From: CAUJGP01 sp964612425
GTDB taxonomy: Bacteria > Bdellovibrionota > Bdellovibrionia > Bdellovibrionales > Bdellovibrionaceae
DNA: 64,000 bases
Direction: 5' to 3'
NCBI GenBank assembly: GCA_964612425.1
Contig: CAZTDX010000007.1
Span: 1-64,000 of the forward strand
Shown here: positions 44,588 through 54,309 of the stretch, one piece after another
Layout of the letters: every line of letters begins with the position of its first letter
How positions within the stretch are numbered: the stretch's first letter is position 1
Notes under the pieces: model-generated
The model's database searches: none
What the model was told of the DNA's origin: nothing
Seen by the model: only the letters and a program-made list of their open reading frames with translations
Position numbers and translations under genes: made by a program

Positions 44588-45313
44588 TTAAAGCGCCGTT
44601 TTTATTCCCAAAGTGGAATGGCGCTTTCCTAAAAATCCAGGGCGTTTTTCAACAACAAAACCTGCGGCGTGTAGAGTGCGCTTTAAAATGCCGGTACACG
44701 CATAAGTAGAAAATACACAATATTTTTCACAGGACTGCTTTAAAAATTGAGTTAAAAATTCTTCGGTCCATAGATCTGGAGTGCTTTTTCCGCTAAAGGC
44801 ATCAAACAATATAGCATGATACTGCATTGAAGGGATCGTCGATGGACTTAATTCCTTTTTAATAATCCAATCGCCCTGTTCATACATTTGTAAAAGAGTT
44901 CTTTTTAGTAAATCGGGGCTTGTGGCCAAATCAGAATAATCACGAAGAAAAAAAGCATATAAAGTTTCATAAACGTTAAAATGATTTTCTCCTCGCAACC
45001 AACTTAAAAACGAATCCACTAGCTCCTGTTTAATTTCATAAGAAAGTAATTGAAGTTTTTTATGATGCTTGATCGCTTCTGCGAGTGAAAGAAGTTCAAT
45101 ATATCCCAAACCCAACCCTACAACCAATACCTTCCAATCCTGGATTTCTGAATTCGCGCCAAGTCTTCGCAAAGCTTCGCCATAAATATATTGTGTTTCA
45201 GTGTATGCACCACCAAGGTGATGCATGGGTTCTCCCTCACCTCTCAGGCTAGGACTCCCATCCCCTGTACTTAAAACAGAAAACTCACCGTGCTTTTCAA
45301 CCTCAGCTAACAT
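44588..45313 (-). CDS. tRNA (mnm5s2U34) methyltransferase-like protein (MnmD/MnmC1)
   Basis: A 241-residue protein of the Methyltransf_30 family, the SAM-dependent half of MnmC that finishes the 5-methylaminomethyl group on wobble U34. Seen: TETQYIYGEAL, the SAM loop VLVVGLGLGYIEL, ILFDAFSGKSTPDLWTEEF and FSTYACTGILKRTLHAAGF, with GKRHSTLGI at the end. The oxidase half is missing, as in stand-alone MnmD. ATG 45313 is supported by GGAG 7 bases upstream. The divergent neighbour is the YhcC-like gene. Confidence 0.88.
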   Translation of the reverse strand: MLAEVEKHGEFSVLSTGDGSPSLRGEGEPMHHLGGAYTETQYIYGEALRRLGANSEIQDWKVLVVGLGLGYIELLSLAEAIKHHKKLQLLSYEIKQELVDSFLSWLRGENHFNVYETLYAFFLRDYSDLATSPDLLKRTLLQMYEQGDWIIKKELSPSTIPSMQYHAILFDAFSGKSTPDLWTEEFLTQFLKQSCEKYCVFSTYACTGILKRTLHAAGFVVEKRPGFLGKRHSTLGIKTAL

Positions 45314-45361
45314 TGATTGACTCCTGATTTTTCGTAGGCTAAGGGTTTGACACAATAAATT

Positions 45362-46357
45362 ATGGAAAAAAACTGGTCCGGCCTTCCCTATTACCCCATT
45401 AGTCAATTTTACTCTCATCATTTCGGTGGGAAAGTCTATAAAATTCCTGTTTCAGTGGTTGATAATTGCCCTAATCGAATGGGTTTAAAGGGAATGGAAA
45501 CTTGTGTTTTTTGTGATGTCTGGGGTTCTGCTGCTAAAAGTGAATCTTTTTCACTCAGCTTGCATGATCAAATTCAAAAATATCACCAAAGCATTCAAAA
45601 AAAATATAAGGCCGAACAATTTTTAGTTTATTTTCAAGCCTACACTAACACTTTTACAAAAGTCTCTCAGCTAAGAGAAAATTTTAATCAAGCGCTTTCG
45701 TTTCCTTTTGTAAAGGGCATTGTCGTTGGAACCCGTCCTGATTGCTTGAGCCCTGCGGTTTTTCAACTATGGACTGAAATTCATGAAAAATCCTTTGTGG
45801 CTGTCGAACTGGGTGTACAGAGTTTTTTCGATGATCAACTGGAGTTTTTAAAACGAGGACACACGCGAGCTCAATCCATAGAAGCGATCTTAAAAATAAG
45901 CCAGAAGACTCCTGTGGACTTAGGAATTCACTTGATGTTTGGTCTCCCAGGCGAAACCAATGATCAAATCATCGAAACAGCAGAAATTGTTAATCACTTA
46001 CCTATCACAAACGTGAAGCTTCATAATCTCCACGCTCTCAAACACACTCCCCTTGAAGAAATGTACAAACAAGGAAGCTTCATACCCATTGAGCGCGAAG
46101 AGTATGCGCAAAGGGTAAAACTTTTTTTAAAGCATCTCTCACCTAAAATTGCGATTCATCGACTTGCGGCTCTCTCCTCCAGATGGGATGAACTCGTCGC
46201 ACCAAAATGGACCAGCGATAAAATGGGAACTCATCAATTTATTATTGATACCATCAGAACTGATCACTCTTATCAAAGTCAGTGCTATAGCCCTCAAAAC
46301 GAAGAAGAGCGATTGTTAACAACCAAACTTTTTGAACAATCGCAATCTCGACTCTAA
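45362..46357 (+). CDS. TIGR01212 radical SAM protein (YhcC family)
   Basis: A 331-residue Elp3-like radical SAM protein. The iron-sulphur cluster cysteines are in VDNCPNRMGLKGMETCVFCD (Cys at the start and the CVFC pair), the longer spacing that defines TIGR01212/YhcC. The body includes GTRPDCLSP, ELGVQSFFDDQL, and LGIHLMFGLPGETNDQI, and HNLHALKHTPLEEMY typical of the family. The reaction is not established to my knowledge; an RNA modification has been suggested. Its stop abuts the stop of the convergent M1 peptidase gene. Confidence 0.93.
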   Translation: MEKNWSGLPYYPISQFYSHHFGGKVYKIPVSVVDNCPNRMGLKGMETCVFCDVWGSAAKSESFSLSLHDQIQKYHQSIQKKYKAEQFLVYFQAYTNTFTKVSQLRENFNQALSFPFVKGIVVGTRPDCLSPAVFQLWTEIHEKSFVAVELGVQSFFDDQLEFLKRGHTRAQSIEAILKISQKTPVDLGIHLMFGLPGETNDQIIETAEIVNHLPITNVKLHNLHALKHTPLEEMYKQGSFIPIEREEYAQRVKLFLKHLSPKIAIHRLAALSSRWDELVAPKWTSDKMGTHQFIIDTIRTDHSYQSQCYSPQNEEERLLTTKLFEQSQSRL

Positions 46358-48358
46358 TTATAGTTCGCGAATCAGTGGAGATGTTGTCACCGGCCATGTG
46401 ACTTTTAAATCATTTTTCTGATCTGTAAATCCGACGATAGAAAAAGTGGTATAGTGTTTTATTTTTTGAACTAACACATCGGCGGTTTTACTTTGATTGG
46501 TCCAAATCCAGACGACGGGACGCTGATCCACTAGATCCCCTGCAAAAACTACCCCATTCGAAAGTTCCCACGTTTTATTTCCGTAAGATATTTTAGATTC
46601 GCTAATATTAACATTTCTTTTTCCCAACGGAGCTAAAAGTGTTTGTGCATGTTGATTGCTATTTCCCACAATCCACATAATACCTTGTGGTGGAATGGGA
46701 TCTGAATCTTTTATCAAACGAATGGGTTTAGAATAAAACGCTTGAAGAGCTTTAGCCCAGGGTCGATATAGATCTACTTCGTTGGCAGGAACTGAAACAT
46801 TGACTTCTAAATCCTGGGATAGAATTTGTGAAATGGCAAAGGGAGTTTCCTCTGGAAATAAAGTTCTAAAAACTTCATAATCTGGATCTACCCATAATTT
46901 TTTGGGAGTCCCTTTTAACTCTAAGCTAAAAGTTTTTAATTCTTCGGCTAAAAGTATATTATAGTCTTCAGTGGCTTCATTTTTATAAAGTATTCTTATT
47001 TTTAATGGCAACATGTACAGCCGTGACCCTGAGGGGCGTGATTGCTTGAGGGAAATATTCATTTTATTTTCACTGAAGCCTAAGCTCTCAATGGTTACGG
47101 TCGGTGCCCCCAATTGGTCAAGCCATGGTCCAAAAAATGATTCCATGGAGGTCCCTTGAAGTTGTTCAAATTCCTGTTGGAGTTCCGCAAAGGCAATTTC
47201 TTTTCCAATATATTTCGTAAATATTTGAGAGAGCGCATTGTAAAATGTGTTGCTTCCAACCCAATTTTCCAACATTTGAAATAGCATCAAGGATTTTCCA
47301 TACCCAACAGCTTGAGTGCCTAAATCATTTCGAGAGACAAATTTTCGAAGAGGAAAATCATTATCCTTATGAACAAAATCCTGAAACTTTTGTAATGTAC
47401 TTCGTCGGTACTCTACACCCTTCCCATCGACATTGGCATAATGAAGATCAGCCATATAGCTAGTTAGTCCTTCACACCAATTTCCACGGTCGTAATCAAC
47501 CAACACGGAGTTCCCCCACCAAGAGTGTAAAATTTCGTGAGGCAAGCTAGAGCGAAGTAAAAAAGGAAGTTGAATGACTGAAGGACCTAATAGCGTAAAC
47601 CCCGGAAATGCGTATCCCGTTTCTAAAGAGTTTTCTATCACTGCGTAACTAGTAAAAGGAAAGGCTCCAATTTTAGAGGAGTAATTCTCAATATATCCAG
47701 GCATTAAATCTAAGTAAGAGTTAGCCAAAGTCTTATCATTAGCTTTTAACCAAACTTGGATAATTTGACCAGAATTGGTTTGCTTTTCAAAAATGGTGTA
47801 ACGATCGGCCACCATCACTAATTCATTCGTTTCAGTGTAGGGCTCAAACTGCACACTCAGTGGATCGAGGACTGTACGTTTTCCTGGAATCATTACTTTC
47901 CACTCAAGAGATGGAACTTCAACACCAATCTTCCAAGCAACCCCTTCTTTAAAGCGAGGAAACCAAAAGCTATCAGACAACAAGGAAACTCCCTGATCGG
48001 TAATAATCCCCGGAGATTGATCTTCAACGATGGGTTCGTTGATCACACCTCGATATTGTAAATGAATTTTTTGAAGAGACTCCTTAGATTGAACACGATA
48101 GAGATTCGCTATTCCAAAAGCTTTAACTAACTCCAAAGAATAGTTATCATCTGAACTTACTTTTAAATTTTGATGGAGCATAAACTCAAACTGAGTTTTT
48201 GGTGCATCAAACTGAATATCAGCAACCCCTCCAAGGGCATTTTCTGCTGGTTGTAATTTAATTTTTAAGTTGATTGACGTTTTTGCGAGCGAAACCTCAG
48301 TGAGGAATAGAAAGCTAACAAAAAAAACACTGCGTGATAATATTGATCTTAATTCCAT
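46358..48358 (-). CDS. M1-family metallopeptidase, exported
   Basis: A 666-residue secreted aminopeptidase-like protein. The gluzincin zinc motif is intact: His274-Glu-x-x-His in LPHEILHSWWGN, with the distal Glu in WCEGLTSYMADL. The upstream GxMEN-like exopeptidase motif is replaced by ETGYAFPGFTLLG, so substrate handling may differ from classic aminopeptidases. The N-terminal 150 residues are a beta domain, and the C-terminal 200 are not assigned. A signal peptide ends near SLAKT. GAGGAG lies 7 bases before ATG 48358. Confidence 0.88.
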   Translation of the reverse strand: MELRSILSRSVFFVSFLFLTEVSLAKTSINLKIKLQPAENALGGVADIQFDAPKTQFEFMLHQNLKVSSDDNYSLELVKAFGIANLYRVQSKESLQKIHLQYRGVINEPIVEDQSPGIITDQGVSLLSDSFWFPRFKEGVAWKIGVEVPSLEWKVMIPGKRTVLDPLSVQFEPYTETNELVMVADRYTIFEKQTNSGQIIQVWLKANDKTLANSYLDLMPGYIENYSSKIGAFPFTSYAVIENSLETGYAFPGFTLLGPSVIQLPFLLRSSLPHEILHSWWGNSVLVDYDRGNWCEGLTSYMADLHYANVDGKGVEYRRSTLQKFQDFVHKDNDFPLRKFVSRNDLGTQAVGYGKSLMLFQMLENWVGSNTFYNALSQIFTKYIGKEIAFAELQQEFEQLQGTSMESFFGPWLDQLGAPTVTIESLGFSENKMNISLKQSRPSGSRLYMLPLKIRILYKNEATEDYNILLAEELKTFSLELKGTPKKLWVDPDYEVFRTLFPEETPFAISQILSQDLEVNVSVPANEVDLYRPWAKALQAFYSKPIRLIKDSDPIPPQGIMWIVGNSNQHAQTLLAPLGKRNVNISESKISYGNKTWELSNGVVFAGDLVDQRPVVWIWTNQSKTADVLVQKIKHYTTFSIVGFTDQKNDLKVTWPVTTSPLIREL

Positions 48359-48693
48359 GGATTGCTCCTCAATTTAAAAAGTTCTTATGGATGACCATCT
48401 CCGCCATCATCTTTGCCATGACCACGTAATTTATATTTAATAATTCCAATGGGTCTGTCAATATCACAACAACAGCAAATGTTAAGCTAATTCCAATGAC
48501 TACGATTAGCAATGACATTTAAAAATAAATATATTTTATTTAAAATCGATGAAAAATCCTCTGTGTGCCTAAAAACTGAATGAAATTCAATATAATGCGT
48601 TAAATCTTTATTGGCACCTCGTTTAATGTTAGCTTTTTAAATTGATAAACATCCGCTTACACGCGTATCAACCTTTAAAAGGAGTTCTCATTT
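48359..48693. other. 335-base stretch with possible gene remnant
   Basis: No convincing complete gene. On the minus strand the frame ending at 48385 reads ICCCCDIDRP, then KYKLRGHGKDDGGDGHP and a stop, but has no start codon. It could be the tail of a decayed or shifted small gene. An overlapping 49-codon frame (48369-48518) lacks a Shine-Dalgarno. The right end should hold the promoter of the 48694 gene. Confidence 0.35.
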
Positions 48694-49080
48694 ATGAAAC
48701 AAAACTTAAATCTTCTCACACTTATTCTCGCACTTTCCAGTCCAACCTGGGCACAAAAAACTTCAATTTCAGATATCCCCATGGGGGAAAATACAACGAT
48801 CTCCATCAAAAAAGGTGAAGATGCCGCCAAAGCAGAAAAACAATATGAAATCGTTGAAGGTCATGGCCACATCGAAGGTGATGCCAATTTAATGACGAAG
48901 GAGGCTCGGTCCCATTGGAAGAAAGCCTGCGATCAATGGAAAAAAGAAATCATCGATAATAATCGAGATAGCAAAGTCATGGTCACTGATTGTGGCAAAC
49001 CTACCTGCGCCTCTCAGGGCACAGAAGGAACTATTTGCCAATCAGAAGGTACTTATAAAATAAAAACAAAAATCAATTAA
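48694..49080 (+). CDS. Small exported protein with four cysteines
   Basis: A 128-residue protein with a signal peptide (LTLILALSSPTWAQK) and a mature part that is Lys/Glu rich and contains Cys in KKACDQW, TDCGKPTCAS and TICQSEG, probably two disulphides. I recognise no family. AAAGGAG stands before ATG 48694. Its stop overlaps by four bases the end of a convergent ABC-transporter remnant. Confidence 0.68.
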   Translation: MKQNLNLLTLILALSSPTWAQKTSISDIPMGENTTISIKKGEDAAKAEKQYEIVEGHGHIEGDANLMTKEARSHWKKACDQWKKEIIDNNRDSKVMVTDCGKPTCASQGTEGTICQSEGTYKIKTKIN

Positions 49081-49510
49081 TTGGATATATCTATTAATTC
49101 GCACTGATTAACAGTTACCTCATCTGTTAAATTAATAATTCTCTGGCAGTTACGAACCGTTTCTAAGCGGTGAGCGATAATAAGCAAGGTCACTCCCTTG
49201 AGCTCATCATCGAGCACGGCTTGAATCATTTTGTCGGTTTCAAGATCGACGCTTGACGTTGCCTCATCCAATAGTACAAGTTTAGCTTATCACAGCCACT
49301 GATTCACCTGACTTTACAGTTAAACAAATATTGCTGAGGGCTTTTACTTTTGAATCCGAATTTTGTTTGTTATCGTAAGAGTAACTCACATCCTTTATTT
49401 CAATGTTGGGGTTACTCATAACCATTTAATCAATAAGATTTGTTTTCAAACTCGAATACTGAGTGATTCGATCTACACCAACTAATCCTGAGGCTCCGCG
49501 CGAATGGAAT
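49077..49510 (-). pseudogene. ABC-type exporter remnant with internal deletion
   Basis: The minus strand holds three pieces of one ABC exporter. Around 49510-49430 is the end of the membrane domain (GLVGVDRITQYSSLKTN, stop). At 49419-49282 is the start of the ATPase domain (NIEIKDVSYSYD; VKSGESVAVIS, stop). At 49290-49077, in another frame, is its end (KLVLLDEATSSVDLETD with Walker B and D loop; LIIAHRLETVRNC with the H loop). Walker A to the signature motif is missing, so about 90-110 codons were deleted at 49285-49290. The gene cannot work. Confidence 0.85.
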
Positions 49511-49567
49511 TTAAAATAATTTGAAATCTAAATTTTTTGTGTATTTCCACACATGACAGAAAGCCTT

Positions 49568-50143
49568 TCAAAGAAGACTTTCATTAAACTTCGCATGTAA
49601 AATAAAAGACTCAATGGATGACTCTGTTTTGATTTTTACAGTCCACTCAAGAGGCGATAAGCAAGCTTCCATGTAGGACATTTTATATTGAACCCGTGCA
49701 CTTTGATAATCAGTACTAAATTTTACTTGAAAATGGTCTGGAAAAAGCCCCTCCGTGGTTTCCCAATGAAGATACGTGGAATCAATTTCAATTTTTAATG
49801 CCGAGTTTTTTATTATATTACTCACAAAATTCGTATCAAACTCAGTCTCCCACAAAATATTTTCTTTAAGTAATTCCAGTGGCACATCGGTTCGTTGAAG
49901 TAAATCAAGTATTCGCTCTACATCTTGAGGCCTCAATCGATTTTCTCGACTTGCAACAGCCATTGCAGACTCATTAACTCTTTGAAGAAAATGAGAAATC
50001 CGTTTTCGATAAAGCCGGCAACTGGTTGAACTCCCCACACTATCTATGACTTTAACAGATTCTGATTGGATCAATCCAGAAAATGCCATCGCAAATGAGC
50101 CCTTGAAAACGATAATGGTTAAAAATGTTAATAAGAACTTCAT
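49568..50143 (-). CDS. Exported protein of unknown function (operon gene 6)
   Basis: A 191-residue protein with a signal peptide (MKFLLTFLTIIVFKGSFAMA). The mature part is helical at first (residues 40-90) and then beta rich. Cys residues occur in SCRLYRK and EACLSP, about 115 residues apart, and may form a disulphide. No family is recognised. It is the last gene of the six-gene operon, 18 bases after the 412-residue gene. Confidence 0.65.
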   Translation of the reverse strand: MKFLLTFLTIIVFKGSFAMAFSGLIQSESVKVIDSVGSSTSCRLYRKRISHFLQRVNESAMAVASRENRLRPQDVERILDLLQRTDVPLELLKENILWETEFDTNFVSNIIKNSALKIEIDSTYLHWETTEGLFPDHFQVKFSTDYQSARVQYKMSYMEACLSPLEWTVKIKTESSIESFILHAKFNESLL

Positions 50144-50161
50144 AATAAATTTACCCTTTAT

Positions 50162-51400
50162 TTAATAGCTAAATCCCATCACTCCAACGAACTCTACAGG
50201 CGTTGTTATCGACACCTTTTCTTCCACCATATGATTATTAGCCGTGATATATGAATCTGTTTTGGAAGTTCCTCCAAAACTTGATGAAGCGATATCTAAA
50301 ATAATTGCTCCTGCTTGACAGTAGGCATGGGGACATTTTCGAAGTCCTTCTGCTGCTGATGAAGCGCCATTTTTTCCTGGCGTACCCGATTCAACAGGAG
50401 CGATGGGATATCCAAAACGCGCTAAGGAAATACCATCCAAAACTTCCTGCATCAGTCGTTGCTTTATTTGGTAGGCAGTTTCTAGTTTAGCTAAATCACA
50501 AACTCTTGAGTCATCACATTTCATCTCTAAACTAAACCAACCCGACGACTCCACCGTTTCAATCAATTTTGCAGAAGTACTTGTTTTAAAAAAACCACCC
50601 GCAGTTGATAACTCTCGTATTTTCGCAGCAAGAGCACCGCGATTGTAACGAGCCACATAAGTGTAAGTAGCACCAACTTCATATTTATAAATCACATTCG
50701 GTGTTATTAACCCTGCTAATTCACTCCCTCTAATTCTTTCTGGAAGTTCCCTGGTAAAGGGATCTCGCAAAGGACAGGCACCAAAAAGACTGAGATCGAG
50801 TCTGGCAGAAAAGCTACCTGAACCCACCTGATTGAGATTACCCATTGGCAATGATTTATTAAACGCAATTCGCATTTCAGGATCTTGATCCGCTTTTTGA
50901 TTCCAATGAAGTTGAACATCTTTCAGATTAACCGGCAAAAAATTAAAACCCAATCCACTATTGAGCTCCCTCATCGCTTGTAGATTTTTATCAATGGCCA
51001 TATTAAAATTTAGCTCAACAGAAGCTCCTATAGTATTAGCTAAATCGCTGTACTCTGATAATACTTTTTTTCTTTTTAAATAAAGCTCATTAAGAAGGGA
51101 ATCATCGATTTTACCTTTAATCGCAATGGCAATTTGTTTGTTTATTTCGGTAAGAATTTTATTGAGACTTCGAACCTCTTGGCATCGATCTAAATTTCCT
51201 ATGGAACGACCGGTAATGGATTGTTTACCTAATGCTGGTGGTAAAACAAAAACTGATTTACAATCTGAACTAATAAAAAAACCTTGGTTATTCCCACTAA
51301 CACGAATCTCATTTGCTTTTTCACAGGTTGAAGAAAATTGATGCCCTCCAGCCATTGAAGCCGAAGAGTAAAGACAACTTAGTAATAAAATGTATTTCAT
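50162..51400 (-). CDS. Exported protein with DC-x-x-x-FVLP motif (operon gene 5)
   Basis: A 412-residue exported protein with a signal peptide (LLSCLYSSASMAGG). Near residue 45 it has SSDCKSVFVLPP, and soon after a Cys in LDRCQEV, then a Lys/Glu-rich helical stretch. The operon's 481-residue protein has the same order (SKDCSTAFVLPS, later DNFCQAL, helical stretch), so the two are paralogues of a family I do not know. The C-terminal half contains CDDSRVCD and CPHAYC pairs, likely disulphides. Its ATG overlaps the upstream lipoprotein stop by four bases. Confidence 0.7.
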   Translation of the reverse strand: MKYILLLSCLYSSASMAGGHQFSSTCEKANEIRVSGNNQGFFISSDCKSVFVLPPALGKQSITGRSIGNLDRCQEVRSLNKILTEINKQIAIAIKGKIDDSLLNELYLKRKKVLSEYSDLANTIGASVELNFNMAIDKNLQAMRELNSGLGFNFLPVNLKDVQLHWNQKADQDPEMRIAFNKSLPMGNLNQVGSGSFSARLDLSLFGACPLRDPFTRELPERIRGSELAGLITPNVIYKYEVGATYTYVARYNRGALAAKIRELSTAGGFFKTSTSAKLIETVESSGWFSLEMKCDDSRVCDLAKLETAYQIKQRLMQEVLDGISLARFGYPIAPVESGTPGKNGASSAAEGLRKCPHAYCQAGAIILDIASSSFGGTSKTDSYITANNHMVEEKVSITTPVEFVGVMGFSY

Positions 51401-51786
51401 AAATTATTCTCCTTTAAATTAAAATTACGAGCGAGTTTTGACATTTCAGGATTTTCATGGGAACAATTTTCTATTTTTTTTAACTCTTCTAATAACCACA
51501 AAACTATTTCAATCTTTGTGGGGTTCAAATAATGATGAATTTCAGTTCCTAATAAATAGGCTTTCAAAATTTCATTATCATTCCGCACTTTATTTTCTTG
51601 TAAGCTCAAGATTTCAAACTCCGTTTTCCATTCCGTACAAAGTTTACTAAAAGCTATAATCTCACTGAGAGAAGCATCGTTTTTTTTTGCTGGAGATTGA
51701 GCAGGTTGAGGATTTGAATTTCTATTTGGAGCGGCACAAGAAACTATAAATAAAGTGAAACTAATGAGAAATAAATTTTTTCTCAT
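51397..51786 (-). CDS. Small lipoprotein (operon gene 4)
   Basis: A 129-residue protein with a lipobox (LFIVSC, Cys17) followed by a Pro/Asn/Gln-rich spacer and a helical domain with two Cys (KLCTEW and ENCSHEN). It is lipid anchored and probably outer-membrane facing the periplasm. It starts one base after the end of operon gene 3 and overlaps gene 5 by four bases, so all three are coupled. No family is recognised; it might be a pilotin or scaffold for the large exported neighbours. Confidence 0.65.
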   Translation of the reverse strand: MRKNLFLISFTLFIVSCAAPNRNSNPQPAQSPAKKNDASLSEIIAFSKLCTEWKTEFEILSLQENKVRNDNEILKAYLLGTEIHHYLNPTKIEIVLWLLEELKKIENCSHENPEMSKLARNFNLKENNL

Positions 51787-51787
51787 A

Positions 51788-52819
51788 TTAATTCTCGTAC
51801 TTTACAATAACGGCATCACTTCCAACAGTTAAATCTTGTTTAATTAATGCTGATACAGGCTTTGTAAACTCAGCCGTCATCATCCATTGATCAATAACGT
51901 CGTCAGAACGAACACTGGATTTTTGGCTACTGTCCAATCCTTTATTATCTAGCTTAACAGAAAATAAAAGTTTCTGAATTCTTTCTGAAGATTTTAAAAT
52001 CTCATCATTCAATCCTTTTGAACTAATGGACATACCTAGGGCAAGAGCCTCAGCAATCTCAACTTGCCTTGGAGATAAACTTAAATTAGTTATTTGCGGG
52101 TACAGTTTCCAGAAAGATTGATAGACTGAGGCATATTGATTTAACTCCAGCCATGTTTTTTTATCGGGTAATCCTGGCTCATAACTGATACTACGATTGA
52201 TGCTAAAAACGAGCCTTCCTTGCATTAAATCACAGGCAAGCGCGTTCATATTTGAAAGATCAATGTAACTGGCGCCTTGTTCCGACTTTAAGAGCTGAGC
52301 ACTTATGAATTCTTCATAATAATCTGTGAGTGGACGACCGTTAGATTTTGAAATAGATTCATAATCATACTGTGTCCAACCAATTTGTTTTTTTTCAAAA
52401 GCAAGGATTGCAGGTCCTAAAACTATCGTATTATCAAAACTATTGAGATCTAGTTTTTCACTCTCTTGAGTTTTGGAATTAGTTAGTAAGGGATTGGTTT
52501 GAATTAACAAGTGTGCTTTAAATTTTTTCCCGTACAAGACGGCACCTTGGCATAATTCATTGAGATTAGTACCAGACATTGCCGATAGAGTTAAGATCGG
52601 CTTTTTTTCAGCAAGAAATGAGTTGACGCGCACGAGGCGAAACTTTTTGTTGGGAAGTTTCACGACCTCTGCTTTGATTAATCCATTACTATCTAATTTT
52701 ATGACTTCACTTTTTAAGGTGGAAGCAATATTTATAATAGAATCCCAATCCGTCGAGTATAGATTTAAACTGGAAATTAATGTTGAAATAAAAACGATCA
52801 ATAGAATTTTAGTATTCAT
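51788..52819 (-). CDS. Exported protein of unknown function (operon gene 3)
   Basis: A 343-residue protein with an N-terminal signal sequence (ILLIVFISTLISSLNLYS). The mature part looks mixed alpha/beta, with Cys in LNELCQG and ALACDLM about 110 residues apart. No enzyme motif or known family is visible. AGGAG lies 7 bases before ATG 52819. It follows operon gene 2 after 44 bases. Function can only be guessed from its exported, Cys-containing neighbours. Confidence 0.65.
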   Translation of the reverse strand: MNTKILLIVFISTLISSLNLYSTDWDSIINIASTLKSEVIKLDSNGLIKAEVVKLPNKKFRLVRVNSFLAEKKPILTLSAMSGTNLNELCQGAVLYGKKFKAHLLIQTNPLLTNSKTQESEKLDLNSFDNTIVLGPAILAFEKKQIGWTQYDYESISKSNGRPLTDYYEEFISAQLLKSEQGASYIDLSNMNALACDLMQGRLVFSINRSISYEPGLPDKKTWLELNQYASVYQSFWKLYPQITNLSLSPRQVEIAEALALGMSISSKGLNDEILKSSERIQKLLFSVKLDNKGLDSSQKSSVRSDDVIDQWMMTAEFTKPVSALIKQDLTVGSDAVIVKYEN

Positions 52820-52863
52820 ATATGGCTCCTAAAAATTTAAATCAATTGAATTGCATTGATTCA

Positions 52864-54309
52864 TTAGTAAACAAAGGTTGAAGAATGCAGAACTGTGCTT
52901 GTTTGGTTTGTTTCAAATAAAATTTGTTCCTGTATATAAGAGTTGTCTAGCTGACTTAACGCTAAGGAAGAAACGCCATCTCTATCCATTTTTACAATTA
53001 TAGGTTGGCTACTACAGCTAGAGCTTGCCCCAATTCCTAAGAAGCCAGATTTTCTCCGACATACTGTACTCTGCCCGACGACGACATCCTCTGATCCACT
53101 GTCCACTTCTTTAGCTCGAGGAGTGGTATCTTCTAAAAAGACTCCTAATTGTTTTAATTTATCATCGGCTCGCTCAAAATAATTTTTTATGACTTTTCCG
53201 ATGAGTCCAGCAAGAGGATTTAATTCACTTTCGTCTTCTTTTTGTGTAATCAGGCTCATCAAATTATATTCTTTGCCTTTATCATCGATGACAATATTGA
53301 TAGAACCCTCCAGACCACCCGTCAGCACCCCTTCGGTGAATTCACGACGTTGAAATTTTCCTTTAACAATAGAGTTACTAATATTTTTAAGAAAATCGAT
53401 CGTTTTAATTTTTGCATCAACCAGAAGTTTGACTCCAGTTTGAACCTTAACGTTATAATATAAGTTCAAAGCAATTGATCTTCCAACAATCTGACTCAAG
53501 TTAGTAGACTGGGCTTTATTGCGACAAAATGCTGAGGTAGAAATATCAACTATTCCACTTAAACCTCCATTCATAGCCACAAATGTGGCATTGGGGTCAT
53601 CTGATAAATTCTCTTTGGGAGATGGTTTGAAGCCAGGAAAATTAATTTTTAAAACGGATCGCCCCATATAGGCATCAGAATCAGGATTTGAAATGACAAG
53701 TGTCGAATCAGAAATTTGCGCCGGCATTATTCGAATGGGATATGATGCAGAGGCATTAGCTCCAGGAACTAAATTAGCTGATTGGAATGCAAGGACACTA
53801 TCCATTACACCACTCGTAAGGGTGTATTTTACTCGAATAGCAGCCATATCATCGAAGGGTTTGAAAATTCCTCGAATTTCATTTTGATAATACTGGATTT
53901 GAACTCTATATTCTCGAATTTGAGCTTCCAGGGCCGATCGCTGATCCGAAGTCGCGGAGTCAAGTTTAGCGAGACTTTTTTCAATTAGATTTTCGATCAA
54001 CATTATTTTTTCGCGATATTTTTGAATGGACGATGATTGCTGGGTTAAAGCTTGACAAAAATTATCATCAGAACCAGCAAGAAGTATGGGATCAGAAATT
54101 TGCGCATTCAGTTTTTCGGAAGGTAAAACAAAAGCCGTACTACAATCTTTACTAAAATAAACTTGAGATTTACTCAGCCCCGCCGGAACATTAATGTCAC
54201 ATGGTTTATCTGTTTTTAATACTGCAAACTGGGTAACATCTGAAGCCCAAGATGCAATGGGAATGATAATACTAACAATACTGTTTATAATTAAAAAATA
54301 TTTATTCAT
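52864..54309 (-). CDS. Exported protein with DC-x-x-x-FVLP motif (operon gene 2)
   Basis: A 481-residue exported protein, the larger paralogue of the 50162-51400 product. After a signal peptide (IVSIIIPIASWA) come KPCDIN, SKDCSTAFVLPS and DNFCQAL, then a coiled-coil-like stretch (residues 95-150) and a beta-rich body with CRNKAQ, CRRKSG and SSCSS in the C-terminal half. It overlaps operon gene 1 by four bases. No known domain is recognised. The shared layout suggests a pair of structural subunits. Confidence 0.7.
   Translation of the reverse strand: MNKYFLIINSIVSIIIPIASWASDVTQFAVLKTDKPCDINVPAGLSKSQVYFSKDCSTAFVLPSEKLNAQISDPILLAGSDDNFCQALTQQSSSIQKYREKIMLIENLIEKSLAKLDSATSDQRSALEAQIREYRVQIQYYQNEIRGIFKPFDDMAAIRVKYTLTSGVMDSVLAFQSANLVPGANASASYPIRIMPAQISDSTLVISNPDSDAYMGRSVLKINFPGFKPSPKENLSDDPNATFVAMNGGLSGIVDISTSAFCRNKAQSTNLSQIVGRSIALNLYYNVKVQTGVKLLVDAKIKTIDFLKNISNSIVKGKFQRREFTEGVLTGGLEGSINIVIDDKGKEYNLMSLITQKEDESELNPLAGLIGKVIKNYFERADDKLKQLGVFLEDTTPRAKEVDSGSEDVVVGQSTVCRRKSGFLGIGASSSCSSQPIIVKMDRDGVSSLALSQLDNSYIQEQILFETNQTSTVLHSSTFVY

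Noticed and set aside
48694..49080. Small four-Cys exported protein as a second bufferin precursor
   Set aside because: No DUF692 or DUF2063 gene nearby and Cys spacing unlike the 12253 peptide.
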